Origin: Gracilaria domingensis
Lineage: Eukaryota > Rhodophyta > Florideophyceae > Gracilariales > Gracilariaceae
Direction of reading: 5' to 3'
NCBI GenBank assembly: GCA_022539475.1
Contig: VCMS01000032.1
Coordinates: 124,001 to 188,000, forward strand
DNA length: 64,000 bases
Both the position numbers and the translations under genes were made by a program. This document shows positions 11,192 through 21,226 of the stretch, piece after piece. How positions within the stretch are numbered: the stretch's first letter is position 1; every line of letters starts with the position of its first letter. Under the pieces are notes generated by a model. It saw only the letters and a list, made by a program, of their open reading frames with translations. It searched no databases and was not told the DNA's origin.

Positions 11192-12094
11192 ATGCCATCC
11201 CAACATGCGAGGGCGGAGAATTTTAGCCTAGATGCATCACCTGAGTCCTCCTCAGACGATGAGTCTCCGTCTCCAAACATCTTCCACAGCGTTCGATCCA
11301 CTGGAAGCATCGTTTCCAAGCGTCCAAGAATATCTTCGAGTCAATCATTGCGACGTTCCAATGATCTTCGGTCGACACCATCCGATGATCATCATGAAGC
11401 TTCGAACTCTAAGAAGGACAACGCCCTTATTCGCGTCGGCCTAAGAGCTTTTACATATTTCGTTTATGATGGGTTCCCTATCTCGGGCGGGTACAGGGAG
11501 CTGGCTCGCGTCGGCAAAGTTCTTACTGAAATCATTGTTGACGAACGCTACCCGCCTCCTCATCGGGCAGACATGAGTCTGTTTCGCAAATTCATGGAGT
11601 TTCTTCTGGCGCCAGCTACATCATCCCTGGTATGGTTCCTGCTCAGAACCATTCACTTTCATAGTACGCTCCGAAGGACTGGATTTGCCTCCAACAAGCG
11701 TTCCCTTCTTGGGTTCAAGGCGTTGTGGACAGTTACTCATCGAACTGCTAGACAGGCTCTCATATATCGCTTTTTCTTTCGAATCGGCTCTTTGAAGTAT
11801 TCACTTGCTTCAGCGCTTGGAATCGTGTGTTGCTTTTTCAAAGAAAGCATTTTTCCTGACATTATACGTCTGCATCTTTGGCCAAAGCATTTTTCCGCAT
11901 CTCAAGGCCTTGTCGCTGTTTTTCGTAGCTGCATCTACGCGACCGCTTTCGCATTGCCGTTGCAGAAGTGGTCAACACTATTCAAAAACTGTCCGCGTAG
12001 AAGGGGTAACGTGAAGAAACTGATTTTTGCACTGGCTTTGGCTCAAATACAGCGATTAGCGAGATTGTACAAACTTGTTGAAGCCTCGCAATGA
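11192..12094 (+). CDS. Orphan membrane-associated protein, 300 residues
   Basis: The frame opens with ATG at 11192 and closes with TGA at 12094. Residues 1-80 are Ser/Asp/His-rich and probably disordered, with an SSSDDESPSP segment that suits casein-kinase-type phosphorylation. Residues 80-300 are basic and hydrophobic, with candidate membrane or buried helices near 130-150 (AP-TSSLVWFLLRT), 195-220 (YRFFFRIG to LGIVCCFF) and 240-260. The C-terminus is Arg/Lys-rich. No signal peptide is evident. The hydrophobic segments with Cys and His faintly recall TMEM135-like proteins, but no diagnostic motif was found, so the function is left open. Its 3' end faces that of the adenylyltransferase gene 178 bases away, with an 8-bp inverted repeat around 12113-12130 between them. 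Confidence 0.65.
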   Translation: MPSQHARAENFSLDASPESSSDDESPSPNIFHSVRSTGSIVSKRPRISSSQSLRRSNDLRSTPSDDHHEASNSKKDNALIRVGLRAFTYFVYDGFPISGGYRELARVGKVLTEIIVDERYPPPHRADMSLFRKFMEFLLAPATSSLVWFLLRTIHFHSTLRRTGFASNKRSLLGFKALWTVTHRTARQALIYRFFFRIGSLKYSLASALGIVCCFFKESIFPDIIRLHLWPKHFSASQGLVAVFRSCIYATAFALPLQKWSTLFKNCPRRRGNVKKLIFALALAQIQRLARLYKLVEASQ

Positions 12095-12272
12095 ATGGAA
12101 GTTTGACTTCAGTCTTGTTAGTTAACAAGATTGGAATGATTGGATTACAAAAGCCATTGAAGTAGGGTTCTATAACTACTGATGCTGCAGGTTCAATATG
12201 AACGTATTTATGTTTAACAAGGTTGCTTCCGAATTACTCTCTTCTGTACTCAAGAGAAGCCGACTGCATATT

Positions 12273-13187
12273 CTAGATTTTGTGAGGGCTAAGTACACGC
12301 TCAGCTTCTGCTTCTCGTAAAGCCGACGAGCTAAGCTTCACCCCTTTGGTGTCCAACACGTCGACGACGATGAACGTCATAGGATCCAGTCCAGCTTCTC
12401 TGCGGGTGACATTGATTTTCCGAGCTCCGTGAACGGTTTCTTTGGAAACTACAAGAGCTTTTATGGTTGGATCGTAAGATGTTGGACCAGATGAATCCTC
12501 CAAATGTGTAATTATCACGTTTGGAATCGATGGTTTCACACGCTTAGAATATGCCACGGCGCTCTCACTTCTAAACTCAAAACTTTCTATGAGATCCTTA
12601 TGTCGCTTTTTCTGCAACATGACCTCAGATGTTATGCCCAGGCGCAATTTTTCCTCAGCAGCCCACACCGCAGCTGTTAAGAGCAGCCTATGTCCAGCAT
12701 GTAACCTGTCAAATGTTCCGCCCACAGCCACTGTCGTGTATTTGTTGTAGAAATCACCCGAAAGGTCCCCGTAATTGTAGCCTTGCGAACCCACTGGAAA
12801 CCAATCTTCTGTTGGCCGGGGTCTATTTTCTTCTTCCTCTCGCGAGGGGACTTCGTCATTTAGGAGAAATGGCTCGCAAAATTCAGCACGTCTTCGAATC
12901 ACGACGTCAGCCCTGGGCCTGTTCAACTGTACAACGAATGAGAAAACACATGTAGCGAGTCTAAGATAACTTAGGCCCTCATCGCGCTCCGGAAATACAT
13001 ACAGTGTGGAGAAGTCATCCGTATTGCTTTGAAGGTAGTCTCGAATTCTAGCTAGATTCGCTGCTAACTTCTCTCCCTGTCCTCGAATTGGCAGCACGCC
13101 ATCCCAGAGCTTGCTACTGGTTGCTGCCCCTGCGTTCATGGTCTTTATATCTTCATTGTGCATAATCTTCGTTGTGTATGATCTCAT
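12273..13187 (-). CDS. COAD: Phosphopantetheine adenylyltransferase (CoA biosynthesis)
   Basis: The enzyme transfers AMP from ATP to 4'-phosphopantetheine to make dephospho-CoA, the fourth step of CoA synthesis. The 304-residue product starts at the first ATG (13187). A divergent N-terminal region precedes the nucleotidyltransferase domain at about residue 150. There VAVGGTFDRLHAGHRLLL supplies the T/HxGH active-site motif and GKLSSS-like VKLSSSALR supplies the C-terminal phosphate-binding loop. This layout matches eukaryotic COASY N-terminal halves, yeast Cab4 and archaeal-type PPAT rather than short bacterial CoaD. The C-terminal dephospho-CoA kinase domain of animal COASY is absent, so this is a monofunctional enzyme. 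No clear organelle presequence is seen. Confidence 0.9.
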   Translation of the reverse strand: MRSYTTKIMHNEDIKTMNAGAATSSKLWDGVLPIRGQGEKLAANLARIRDYLQSNTDDFSTLYVFPERDEGLSYLRLATCVFSFVVQLNRPRADVVIRRRAEFCEPFLLNDEVPSREEEENRPRPTEDWFPVGSQGYNYGDLSGDFYNKYTTVAVGGTFDRLHAGHRLLLTAAVWAAEEKLRLGITSEVMLQKKRHKDLIESFEFRSESAVAYSKRVKPSIPNVIITHLEDSSGPTSYDPTIKALVVSKETVHGARKINVTRREAGLDPMTFIVVDVLDTKGVKLSSSALREAEAERVLSPHKI

Positions 13188-13556
13188 TGTTGTCACGGTC
13201 CCTAAGCGAGCATTATAAAGGTAATCGAACGAACAAGGGCGTAGCCTCCCTGAAGAAAACTACGTCAAGGGCATACCTCTGTAGATCCCGAACGGGAATC
13301 ACAAGCGAAGAAATTTGCACGCGTGCAATTCAAGTATGTATCAGAATTAAGAATTCATTCTTGAGAAATCGCATTTGCCGATGATCTTCAACTAGTAGAA
13401 CCTTCATAGCGAAACGGATGGGATTGATGATAAATGCGGAAGAACGCAGACCTAGTTCAGTTCGTAGTTCGGCAGTCCTTACCCAGGGCACATCACGGCT
13501 TCGGCAGGAGTAGTTCTTATTGTTCCTATGGCTAGAAAATCTACAAAACAGGACGC

Positions 13557-13573
13557 ACTCACATGATGTGAGT
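13557..13573. repeat. Perfect inverted repeat, 8-bp arms, one-base spacer
   Basis: ACTCACAT and ATGTGAGT flank a single G at 13565. On its own an 8-bp case is expected about once in a window of this size. It is listed because it has the same geometry as the longer palindromes at 23777, 45894, 48079 and 61244. Confidence 0.7.
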
Positions 13574-14162
13574 CAAATGGGTACAAAGGCACACAGAACA
13601 GCCCTGATCTGTTTCTGGCCTAGAGGCCCAAGCGTGGGCATAGATAAGGGGTAGATAAGAACTATACAGTGATGACAAAATACCTGTAGCCTAAAACCCC
13701 TGAACGGGCGTTAAGGTCTTGCAGTTGTCGATATCATCTCTAAATGGCCAGAAAAAGAGTTGGTCTTTTTAATGGGAGCGTTTCTATGCACTTCTAAAAG
13801 TAAACCACACGTAGGATAGTAGTGTTCTCACAAACGAGAGATGTATATAACATGTGCCGTTTACTTCGAATGGGTTCTACATGGGTAATTTGCAAAGCTG
13901 CGAAGACAGACAAACAAGAAATCCATCACATCATCCGAGAGCTTGTAGCGGTGACATCAATTGAACAACCTACCCGAAGGTACCCACGAAGATTTTGCCA
14001 CATGAGTAACTTTGCAATAGAGGGCTGCGTTCTCAACCTCAGCACCATAGAACAGGGAGGGAAAATACATTCTAGTAGCGTCATCACATTCTACACAAGA
14101 AAGGATCTCTGTTGCAGAGAACACACCTTCGCTTCTGCAAGAACATAGAGTTATCTTTTGGC

Positions 14163-14204
14163 CTTCCTAGTGAGAGAACGTTTCTTTCAACAGAAACGAT
14201 CTGT
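14163..14204 (+). repeat. Dispersed hairpin element, copy A
   Basis: The 26 bases from 14163 match 38589-38614 with two differences and share the core CTTCCTAGTGAGAGA. Just after the core the sequence can fold: CGTTTCT pairs with AGAAACG, and AGA with TCT beyond one A/A mismatch. The second copy keeps a stem at the same place with different bases. It could be a small RNA or a decayed dispersed repeat. Confidence 0.4.
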
Positions 14205-14475
14205 AGCACGCCGGAATTAGGCTGTTACACCCATAAACAGAGAGAGAGAGAGTTATCTTGAACGGCCAAACACCATTCGTTGAGGACAGGAATCATAAAC
14301 GAAAAGCACAGTGCTGGGAATTGAGGGCAAGCTCTGCAATATCTGCTCTGCAAAAGACCAATTCTTTACCGTCGCGTACAAGAACTCACTTTATCAGTGG
14401 GTTAATGGCAAAGGAGTGGCAGATGAGCGCAGCAACCGCTTCGTATGTGACAGCCATACTGGAATCAGCCTATCT

Positions 14476-15113
14476 TTACTTCGAGCCAGATCGCACCTTC
14501 TGGGCGCTCGCGAACAATGGGTTGTCACCCAGACGAATTTCTGAAGGAATCTGAAGATTTTGCTGTGCCCACCCGGGAGAAATGTCCGCATCTGGAACGG
14601 CCATAAGCTTCTTCATAACCTCCGCTTGGAGAGCGTCTCTCGTTTCTTCCGGCAGAGAAACAACACTCTCTGCCCGATACATATGAAAAAATGTGCTGGT
14701 TAGATATCAACAGAACTATACTTGTTTCGTCGCTATGCCGCCATTAAAAGCTTTACAACTTCATTCGTGTCATTTCGCTTCTTCGCGGGACACGCACGAA
14801 GCGTCTTTTATATCAACTTGTACGCGTTTGGATAGAACGAAGGTGCTTGAAGACAAGGCTGGTCGAGACAAATACACTATCCAGTCTCAACAAGCTATAG
14901 ACAAAAAGATGATACCTTACCTGGATTAGTGTAGAATGCATTAAGCTGCTGCGCGAGATCGGCTGCTTCAGAAGCAAGGCTGACGTGGGACGGTGCCGGA
15001 AAGTCCATTGTGGATGTATCTGGCGCCTTTTTCACGGTGGCAACGATCGCAAGACTACGCCTTGGAGCGACTAACGCCGCAGCATGAACAAGGGAAGAGC
15101 GTAGAGCCAACAT
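14476..15113 (-). CDS. Small two-exon protein with mitochondrial-type presequence
   Basis: Two minus-strand frames join across an intron. Exon 1 is 15113-14921 and exon 2 is 14669-14476. The 251-nt intron has a GTAAGG donor, a CTAAC branch point about 30 nt before the acceptor, and a CAG acceptor. The phases fit exactly and give 128 residues. The N-terminus (MLALRSSLVHAAALVAPRR) is Arg/Ala/Ser/Leu-rich without acidic residues, typical of a mitochondrial or plastid presequence. The mature part has an acidic helix with SLPEETRDALQAEV and a C-terminal IPSEIRLGDNP motif. I do not recognise the family. A small subunit of an organellar complex is plausible but unproven. Confidence 0.65.
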
Positions 15114-15627
15114 GTTGTCCTGCGCAACTCAACGACGAACCGCGAGAGCTGACGAACAAGGACGGTATGAAGCTCTCTCCGATTACCAAGGAGAGATACG
15201 GATTGGTCCACTCGCCTTGACCAGAACGGATCGGAGGATGCATCGAAAAACCAGGGGTTCAGAAAAAAGCTCCTCAGCAATTCTTGTTAATTTCAATTAT
15301 ATTATAGTATTGTCTTGGAGTGAACGTCGAGTTCTCGAACGTAATGAGTCAGTCTGAATTTTTGTTACATGCAGGCTACCTTCGTAAATCGCCTCAAGCG
15401 CTGACATACATATTTACTTCAAATGCTCCAGAGCAAAGCTGAAGTTTTAGATTGAACAAGGCGAAACAGCGCTTCCGCTGAAACACACGCGCAGACAAAA
15501 GAAGTCATCTCATTCAAAACTTTCATATTCTTTGCTTTGGTGACTTGTTATCTTTCTCTCTTGGGGTTGATGTTGAAACCCGACGGGATAGAGCACGCGC
15601 CCTCGGATCCCTGTACAGCGAAAGTGA
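15114..15627. other. Intergenic
   Basis: About 510 bases between the start of the small organellar gene and the 3' end of the coiled-coil membrane gene, both on the minus strand. It includes an AT-rich patch near 15285-15310. No gene is seen. Confidence 0.5.
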
Positions 15628-17045
15628 TTAGCATCCCATCTGTATTAACTCTTTTCTCCCATGACTGGTGCGTCCATGTCTTCGTCTGTTTCCATGTTCT
15701 TCACCCATGTATTCGACGTCTGTATCGCCTGAAGGGATTCCAAGCGTTAGTAAGTCTTCAATATATTGGATGGCCTGCTCAATGCGAGCTTTAAGCCAAC
15801 TATTTTCCCACTTCCCAGTCGTCGTACCACAGAATTCCGCCTGTGCCGTTTCCATAGCACGAGACAGAGAACGCGCACGATAAACTGCGAGTGATGCGTT
15901 TATGACTGCATATCCAAAGTAGGCCCACAGACTGGCTTTCACACGTTCATCTAACACAATCGGTACCCACACAGCTTGGTAGTAATGCTGAGCAACGAAA
16001 ACAACAAGACACAATTCAGTAAATGCCTGGCTGCTGACGTTGGAGCACAGAGCAAGGCACCTTAGGATTACATTTCCAATTAAGCCAGCCATAATTAGGA
16101 TCTGAACGACCATGGTGAGGCTACCGTGCTCTCGTGCCATGGCTTGCAGCGGGTCCATAAGAATTGCTGCATAGCAAACGCAGATAAGCGACCAGATAGC
16201 CAAGATACTCATGTCTGCCATAAACAGCATCCGACGCAAAGTCATAATTCGGTGAGCGATCATGACATACCGAACGCATGTGAAAACAAGAGAAACGGCA
16301 AGTGCATAGATACAAAACAGAGTAAACACACCCGCAATCGGCGAAGCATGCTGAATATGATTCTCAACGTTATGAAGCTCGCGCAATCCATTCTCAAGCT
16401 CAGGAAGAATCGCATCCACGGTCTTATTGGCTAAGTGCTCGGACACTGGACCCCCCTAGCAGCTTCACTCAGAACCAATGCTCGAAGAGAGGGATGTAGA
16501 TATTTGTCTTGAAGCTCTAGTCTCTCCCGGTTTAGAGACCTATACTTATCTTGCAAGTCATGAATGTTAGAACGGAGCCTATCAGCCTGTCTGGCTAGTA
16601 TCAAAATCTGCTGCCTCTTCGCCTCCATTTCTGCTTTTGCCCGTTGTAGCTCTCTAATATGTGCCTCCTTTTGTCTTGCCTCCCAGCTCCTGGCTTCACC
16701 TACTTTTTGCTTTTGGGCCTCAAGACTTTCCTGTTTGAGACGTAGCTTCTGAACACGCCCTTTGAGAGATACCACATGTTTGTCGACTGCTGCATTTTGC
16801 TGACGCAGATCCCGTTCTGTGTGAAGTAAATCGTCCAACGACATGCCATCAATTTCTTCATCTGCACATATTATAGACAGCAGACGAAAAAGTCAGGAAC
16901 GTGATTTCAACAACAACAGCTCCATATGCGTGTGAACTGTAGTGTCCAATATCGGCATCCACTTACCTGTGTGATCTACATGGTGCAAATGAGCGTTCGA
17001 TGTAGATACAAGGGCTACTACAAAGCAGGCGAGAATGAAACGCAT
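15628..17045 (-). CDS. Signal peptide, luminal coiled coil and multi-span membrane protein (one frame change)
   Basis: Exon 1 (17045-16967) starts at an ATG encoding MRFILACFVVALVSTSNA, a textbook signal peptide. An upstream in-frame ATG at 17096 would bury it. A 105-nt intron (16862-16966; GTAAGT, CAG) joins HHVDHT to DEEIDG in phase. Residues about 35-165 are a long charged coiled coil rich in Gln, Arg, Lys and Glu. The frame then shifts at a run of six G on the coding strand (16456-16451), where one more G would continue into the next frame. That second part has four to five hydrophobic spans (FTLFCIYALAVSLVF and later), a short amphipathic helix and a basic/acidic C-tail. The total is about 430 residues. 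The protein should sit in the secretory pathway, or in an envelope membrane, with the coiled coil on the luminal side. No family was recognised. Confidence 0.72.
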
Positions 17046-17606
17046 GCTAAAGTAGCTCCTTGTTTGTACAGCTGAACTCGGGATATGGCATCCCATCACA
17101 ATGAAGTAGCACGAGATCTAAGAAAGAAGAATCAGGCTTGTGAAGAAATAAAGCAACAGAATTAGAACTCGGAAGGATAACGTCTCTCACAGGCTGCTAT
17201 ATCGCCATCTTCGCATGACTGAAAACATACAGTTTGGGGACACTTGCGCATGACTAGGAGGATGAATTCGACTCTTGCAGAATAGAAGACACCAAAATGT
17301 GCAACGCAACGTTATGTTTTTGGCGAGCGGCTTCGCTCTCAGTTTCTAATTGAAAACGACAGTAAAAAGAGGCCGTAGACCATAATTGAACGTTCTGCGA
17401 AAAACACATCGCTATGCTGCTTTTTCCAGGGCGACGTTGACCTTCAGTCATAGCATTCTGTCGACGTGAACTCAGCCCTGGAGCCAATCACTATGACCTG
17501 TTCGAACATTGAAGAGACTGTGTCTTTCGCATTGCTGACGACAAAAACCATTCGCTTTTGGCGCTGTAGAAGCATCACTGCCGCGTCAGGGAAAGAGAGA
17601 AAAGCG
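17046..17606. other. Intergenic
   Basis: About 560 bases between two minus-strand genes, holding the promoter of the coiled-coil membrane gene and the 3' end of the HemW gene. Only short frames are present and nothing else stands out. Confidence 0.5.
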
Positions 17607-18950
17607 TTATGATTCCGGTCTTGATTGCTGCCCCCTGTTCTGAGGCTCAACATGCTTCCATATTGCATGCCAGAGCAAATCAGCCACAACAGCATTCTCA
17701 ACCAAGGCACCTTTCTCAGTGAGGCGTACCACATCGCCGTCTGAATCGGAAGACTCGAGCACCAACAGTCGCTCATCAACAAGCTGACTGCATTGCTTCA
17801 CTGCGCTTCTGAGGCCATTCTCGGCGTTCGGTCCGAAAGCAGCTCTGAGATGCTGAAAGTTGACACCGTCTGATATCAAACGGAATCTGTTGATGAGATA
17901 GTCTTCCAGGCATTCAACGTCAGTCTGCACACGGACACCAGGAAAGGCGGCGTGCCTTAGCAACTGTTGTTCGTCAAGGTCGGATGACGCTTCGGCAAGG
18001 CTATGCATTCTATCAACATATTGCCGATACTGACGTAAAAGCCGAGGCCTCGCAAAGCGCACACGATCGATGAGACTAGTTGCACCTAATCCAAATGCGA
18101 AGAAAGAGTGGTTGCTCCAATACGCAAGGTTGTGACGTGATCGAAAGTCGCGCTGCGGGTGTGTCTTGGCGAAGTTGCTCACCTCATAGTGGTGGTAGCC
18201 TGCATGCGAGAGCGTTTCGAACGCATCGGTTAGCATCTGTACCGACACATCCTCGGGCGGTAAGGGGTGGACGCCTGGCGAATAGTTGCGGCCAAAAGAA
18301 GTTGCAGGTTCGAGAGTGAGGTCATAGACTGAGATGTGGTTCGGCTGAAGCGCAATGGCTTCGTTGAGAGTGGAACGCCAGCTATGGGCAGTCTGATGCG
18401 GCAGGGAGGCAATGAGATCAAGAGAGACGTTTGAGATTGAGGCGCGGTGGAGCACGGAGACTGCAGTGGCTATGTCGGAGGGGGAATGCACGCGGCGGGT
18501 AAGTTTGAGCAGGCTGGGGTCGAAGGTCTGGGCGCCAACGGAAGCGCGATTGACGCCGGCACGGGCGAACTGGCGCGCTTGGTCGAGGGAAAACGTGGCC
18601 GGGTCCATCTCACACGTGAACTCGAGGCTCGGCGAGAAGGACACATAGTTGCGCAGCGTCTGCAGGAGGCTGTCCAGCAGCTGCGGGTGCAGCAACGAGG
18701 GCGTGCCGCCGCCGAGATAGAGCGTCTGCACCGGCGGCAGCGGGCGGCGGTACAGGCGGAAGAACGCGCCGATCTCGCGGCGCAGCAGGCGCACGTAGTC
18801 GACGTGCAGCGGCGGCGGGCGCGCCGCGGGGCGCTCCGGCGTGACGATGACCGGGAAGGCGCAGTACGCGCAGCGCTGCAGGCAGAACGGAAGGTGGACG
18901 TACACGGACGCCGGCGGCGCCGGCGGCGCCAACGCCAGCAGCCCGCGCAT
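17607..18950 (-). CDS. HEMW: HemW-like radical SAM heme chaperone
   Basis: HemW proteins bind heme and a [4Fe-4S] cluster and hand heme to respiratory enzymes. They resemble the oxygen-independent coproporphyrinogen oxidase HemN but lack its activity. The first ATG (18950) gives 447 residues. Residues 14-30 contain VYVHLPFCLQRCAYCAF, the CxxxCxxC cluster motif; HemN has a further Cys that is not seen here. YLGGGTPSLL (SAM-binding GGTPS) follows near residue 85, then the barrel strands and the HemN C-terminal domain with GLGATS and the LRHAAFPG region. The first 150 codons are extremely GC-rich and the rest is not. A very short N-terminus precedes the barrel, so an organelle presequence is not obvious. 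It shares a 296-base promoter with the MYST gene. Confidence 0.9.
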   Translation of the reverse strand: MRGLLALAPPAPPASVYVHLPFCLQRCAYCAFPVIVTPERPAARPPPLHVDYVRLLRREIGAFFRLYRRPLPPVQTLYLGGGTPSLLHPQLLDSLLQTLRNYVSFSPSLEFTCEMDPATFSLDQARQFARAGVNRASVGAQTFDPSLLKLTRRVHSPSDIATAVSVLHRASISNVSLDLIASLPHQTAHSWRSTLNEAIALQPNHISVYDLTLEPATSFGRNYSPGVHPLPPEDVSVQMLTDAFETLSHAGYHHYEVSNFAKTHPQRDFRSRHNLAYWSNHSFFAFGLGATSLIDRVRFARPRLLRQYRQYVDRMHSLAEASSDLDEQQLLRHAAFPGVRVQTDVECLEDYLINRFRLISDGVNFQHLRAAFGPNAENGLRSAVKQCSQLVDERLLVLESSDSDGDVVRLTEKGALVENAVVADLLWHAIWKHVEPQNRGQQSRPES

Positions 18951-19460
18951 GACGGCGCGCCGCGCGCGGACGGAAGACGGCGCGCGCGCCGTAGACGGGC
19001 CAAGATCACATCGCAAATGTGCGCGCGCCCTGCGCGTGATCGCGCCGCGCGCTGACAGCGCTTACAGCGCGATCCGTGAATGGGCAGCGCGCGCGCTCGC
19101 GCTCGCCTGTCGGGTCTGCCACGCTTCCGTGTCTGCGGAACGCATCGCGCAGGCGCGCACCGAAGACGCATTGGCGCCTCCCCGGCCCCGCTGCCGCCGC
19201 CGCCGCCCCGCGTCTCCCGCCGCGCGCCCGCAGCCGTCACTGCGTCATGTCGCACGACCTTGCCCCGGTGCCGCTGCAGGTGGGCGACTATGTGGTGGCG
19301 CCGCTGCTCCCGCCGCCGCGCGGGTCGCGCCACGCCGCCGTGCTGGCGCGCGTCGTTCAGCTCAACCACGAGTATAGGAGGGCGGCCGCCGACTGTTCGC
19401 TGGCCCCCCCCAACCCCGCCTTTCTTCCCATCGATCTCCATGCCCCACCCCCGCTCTGGC
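18660..19460. other. GC-rich island over divergent gene starts
   Basis: The 5' coding parts of HemW and the MYST gene and the gap between them are almost all G and C, with many GCGCGC tracts. Composition falls back to near-balanced within both genes after about 100-150 codons. A second, larger island covers 40700-42620. Confidence 0.8.
18951..19246. promoter_or_regulatory. Shared bidirectional promoter, HemW / MYST
   Basis: Only 296 bases separate two divergent ATGs. The DNA is GC-rich with GCGCGC tracts and no TATA box, resembling a CpG-island-like bidirectional promoter (inference from spacing and composition). Confidence 0.6.
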
Positions 19461-21226
19461 TGCCCGCCAACCCCGTCTCCCCCGAGCCGCCGCTCCCCGT
19501 CTCTCGCGGGCGCGTGTACATCTCCTTTGTCGGACGGGACAAGCGACTGGACAGGTGGGCCCGCGCAGGCGAGCTCGTCCGTGCCACCGCAGCGCAGGTG
19601 AACGACATCAAGAAAGGCCCCTCCGCCAATTCAACCGCTAAGCCTGAGGTCAAGCTCACCAGGGCGCGCAGGCGCGCAAAGGCCGCCTCCAACCCCGTCT
19701 CCGAAGACCACTTCGTGCAAGACCTCGCCCATATGGAGCTGGAGCAGCTCAAGAAAGTTAAGATCAAGAACATCTCTAAAGTTCTAATCAGCCCGTATTT
19801 CATTGACGCCTGGTACTATTCCCCATTTCCACTCCCTGACAGCGCCCACAAGCTGTATGTTTGTGACAAGTGCTTGCATTATGTCTTCACGAAACGAGAT
19901 TTCTCGCAGCATCGTTCCGTTTGTACCTGGAAAACCCCTCCAGGCTCTTTGCTTTACGAAGACAAAGAACGGCACATTTCTGTTTACGAGATAGATTCCG
20001 TAGTCAGCTCTCGCTACTGTCAAGCGCTTTGCCTCCTTGCCAAGCTTTTCCTCGATCACAAAACCCTGTTTTGTGATGTGACTCCCTTCTTGTTCTATGT
20101 CGTCACTCACAATGGCGAACTAGCGGGGTTTTTCTCAAAGGAGCATCCAACAATACAATCCGAGTTTAACGTGGCCTGTATTCTAACCTTTCCACCGCAT
20201 CAAAAAAAAGGAATTGGTAAGTTCCTTATATCGCTCAGCTACGAGCTCACCAGGAGAGAACAAAAAGCTGCTGGGCCAGAGCACCCTTTATCTGATCTCG
20301 GCCAGCTTAGCTATCGCAGCTACTGGAAGTATGCCATAGTTCGCTACTTGAAGAGTCGTGATGAAAGGTCATCCATCTGTGCCAAAGTTAGCGTCAATGA
20401 AATATCACAGGCGACCGGGATCCGACTCGACGATGTAGTCTTAACCCTGAAAGATACGAATCTATACTCGTTGTGGAAAGGGGAACATTTCGCGGATGCC
20501 AGTCGCATTTCTATTGAGCTTGTCGAAAAAAGTATCAAGCCCGGCCGCTTGCCCTTCTTCCCAGAGAAACTGCGATTTAGCCTATTTGCTTCAAACGCAC
20601 CATCATCTCCGTTTCGTCCACAGCTACTGCGGCAGTCAAGGCCCAAGAGGCCGAAAACACCAAAGTACAAGAAAGAGGTCACCAATTCGGTAGTTGATTC
20701 GCCAAGCATAGAGAGGAGTTCAGTTTTCGGTCAACGTTCTTCCAGTATCAACTCCTCAGGTACTTCTGCTTCTCTTCCAGAGTTCAGCAAGACACAAACG
20801 CTACAGCTAAGCAGATTTATACAATATCATACACCTGAACGAGTGTTTGCGGCAATGGGCGTGTGTGGCAGATCCATAGATCTCAGGAAATATGTCCACG
20901 ACCTTGCAGAAGAGATGAAACTGGACTACGACTCAGTATGTCGACGGTTGACAAAGATGGCCGCCGCAATAGTTACGAACAAATCCCACAGCCCGGTGTC
21001 ACGTAATATGCGGAATGGTATTTCCAAAACTCACAAGTCTCAAACCGGTGAGCATAGTATGTCAAGGAATGGTAAGCTAAACCGTGTGGGATGTCGCGGT
21101 ATACAAGCTTTGCCGAAAGACTTTATGCTCCTTGGTGGCCGACGTAACGGCCCACATGCTGGATATACCACCCCAAGAGAAGAATCTGATGTTGTTTATA
21201 TTGCATCACAATCTTCAGACGATTGA
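19247..21226 (+). CDS. KAT5/KAT8-like: MYST-family histone acetyltransferase (Esa1/Tip60/KAT8 type)
   Basis: MYST enzymes acetylate histone H4 and other proteins as part of NuA4- or MSL-like complexes. The first ATG (19247) yields 659 residues. Residues about 10-110 form a chromo-barrel (VGDYVVAPL to RDKRLDRWA). The catalytic domain has a C2HC zinc finger at about 203-226 (YVCDKCLHYVF, then H and C). It also has FFSKE, which carries the conserved autoacetylated Lys, and NVACILTFPP with the active-site Cys. QKKGIGK binds acetyl-CoA and the LSYELTRRE segment holds the catalytic Glu. About 230 C-terminal residues are Ser/Lys-rich, and I recognise no domain there. The chromo-barrel together with the zinc finger favours the Esa1/Tip60/MOF subgroup over MOZ/HBO1. 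The single exon begins in the GC-rich island. Confidence 0.93.
   Translation: MSHDLAPVPLQVGDYVVAPLLPPPRGSRHAAVLARVVQLNHEYRRAAADCSLAPPNPAFLPIDLHAPPPLWLPANPVSPEPPLPVSRGRVYISFVGRDKRLDRWARAGELVRATAAQVNDIKKGPSANSTAKPEVKLTRARRRAKAASNPVSEDHFVQDLAHMELEQLKKVKIKNISKVLISPYFIDAWYYSPFPLPDSAHKLYVCDKCLHYVFTKRDFSQHRSVCTWKTPPGSLLYEDKERHISVYEIDSVVSSRYCQALCLLAKLFLDHKTLFCDVTPFLFYVVTHNGELAGFFSKEHPTIQSEFNVACILTFPPHQKKGIGKFLISLSYELTRREQKAAGPEHPLSDLGQLSYRSYWKYAIVRYLKSRDERSSICAKVSVNEISQATGIRLDDVVLTLKDTNLYSLWKGEHFADASRISIELVEKSIKPGRLPFFPEKLRFSLFASNAPSSPFRPQLLRQSRPKRPKTPKYKKEVTNSVVDSPSIERSSVFGQRSSSINSSGTSASLPEFSKTQTLQLSRFIQYHTPERVFAAMGVCGRSIDLRKYVHDLAEEMKLDYDSVCRRLTKMAAAIVTNKSHSPVSRNMRNGISKTHKSQTGEHSMSRNGKLNRVGCRGIQALPKDFMLLGGRRNGPHAGYTTPREESDVVYIASQSSDD

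Larger units (their letters stand above)
13188..14475. other. Intergenic
   Basis: No supported gene in 1.3 kb. It carries a short perfect palindrome (13557-13573), one copy of a dispersed hairpin element (14163-14204) and a GA run at about 14240-14252. A 108-codon frame at 13822-14148 has no coherent protein features and is left out. Confidence 0.5.

Noticed and set aside
13822-14148. 108-codon plus-strand frame
   Set aside because: No domain, poor start context and composition like the surrounding spacer.
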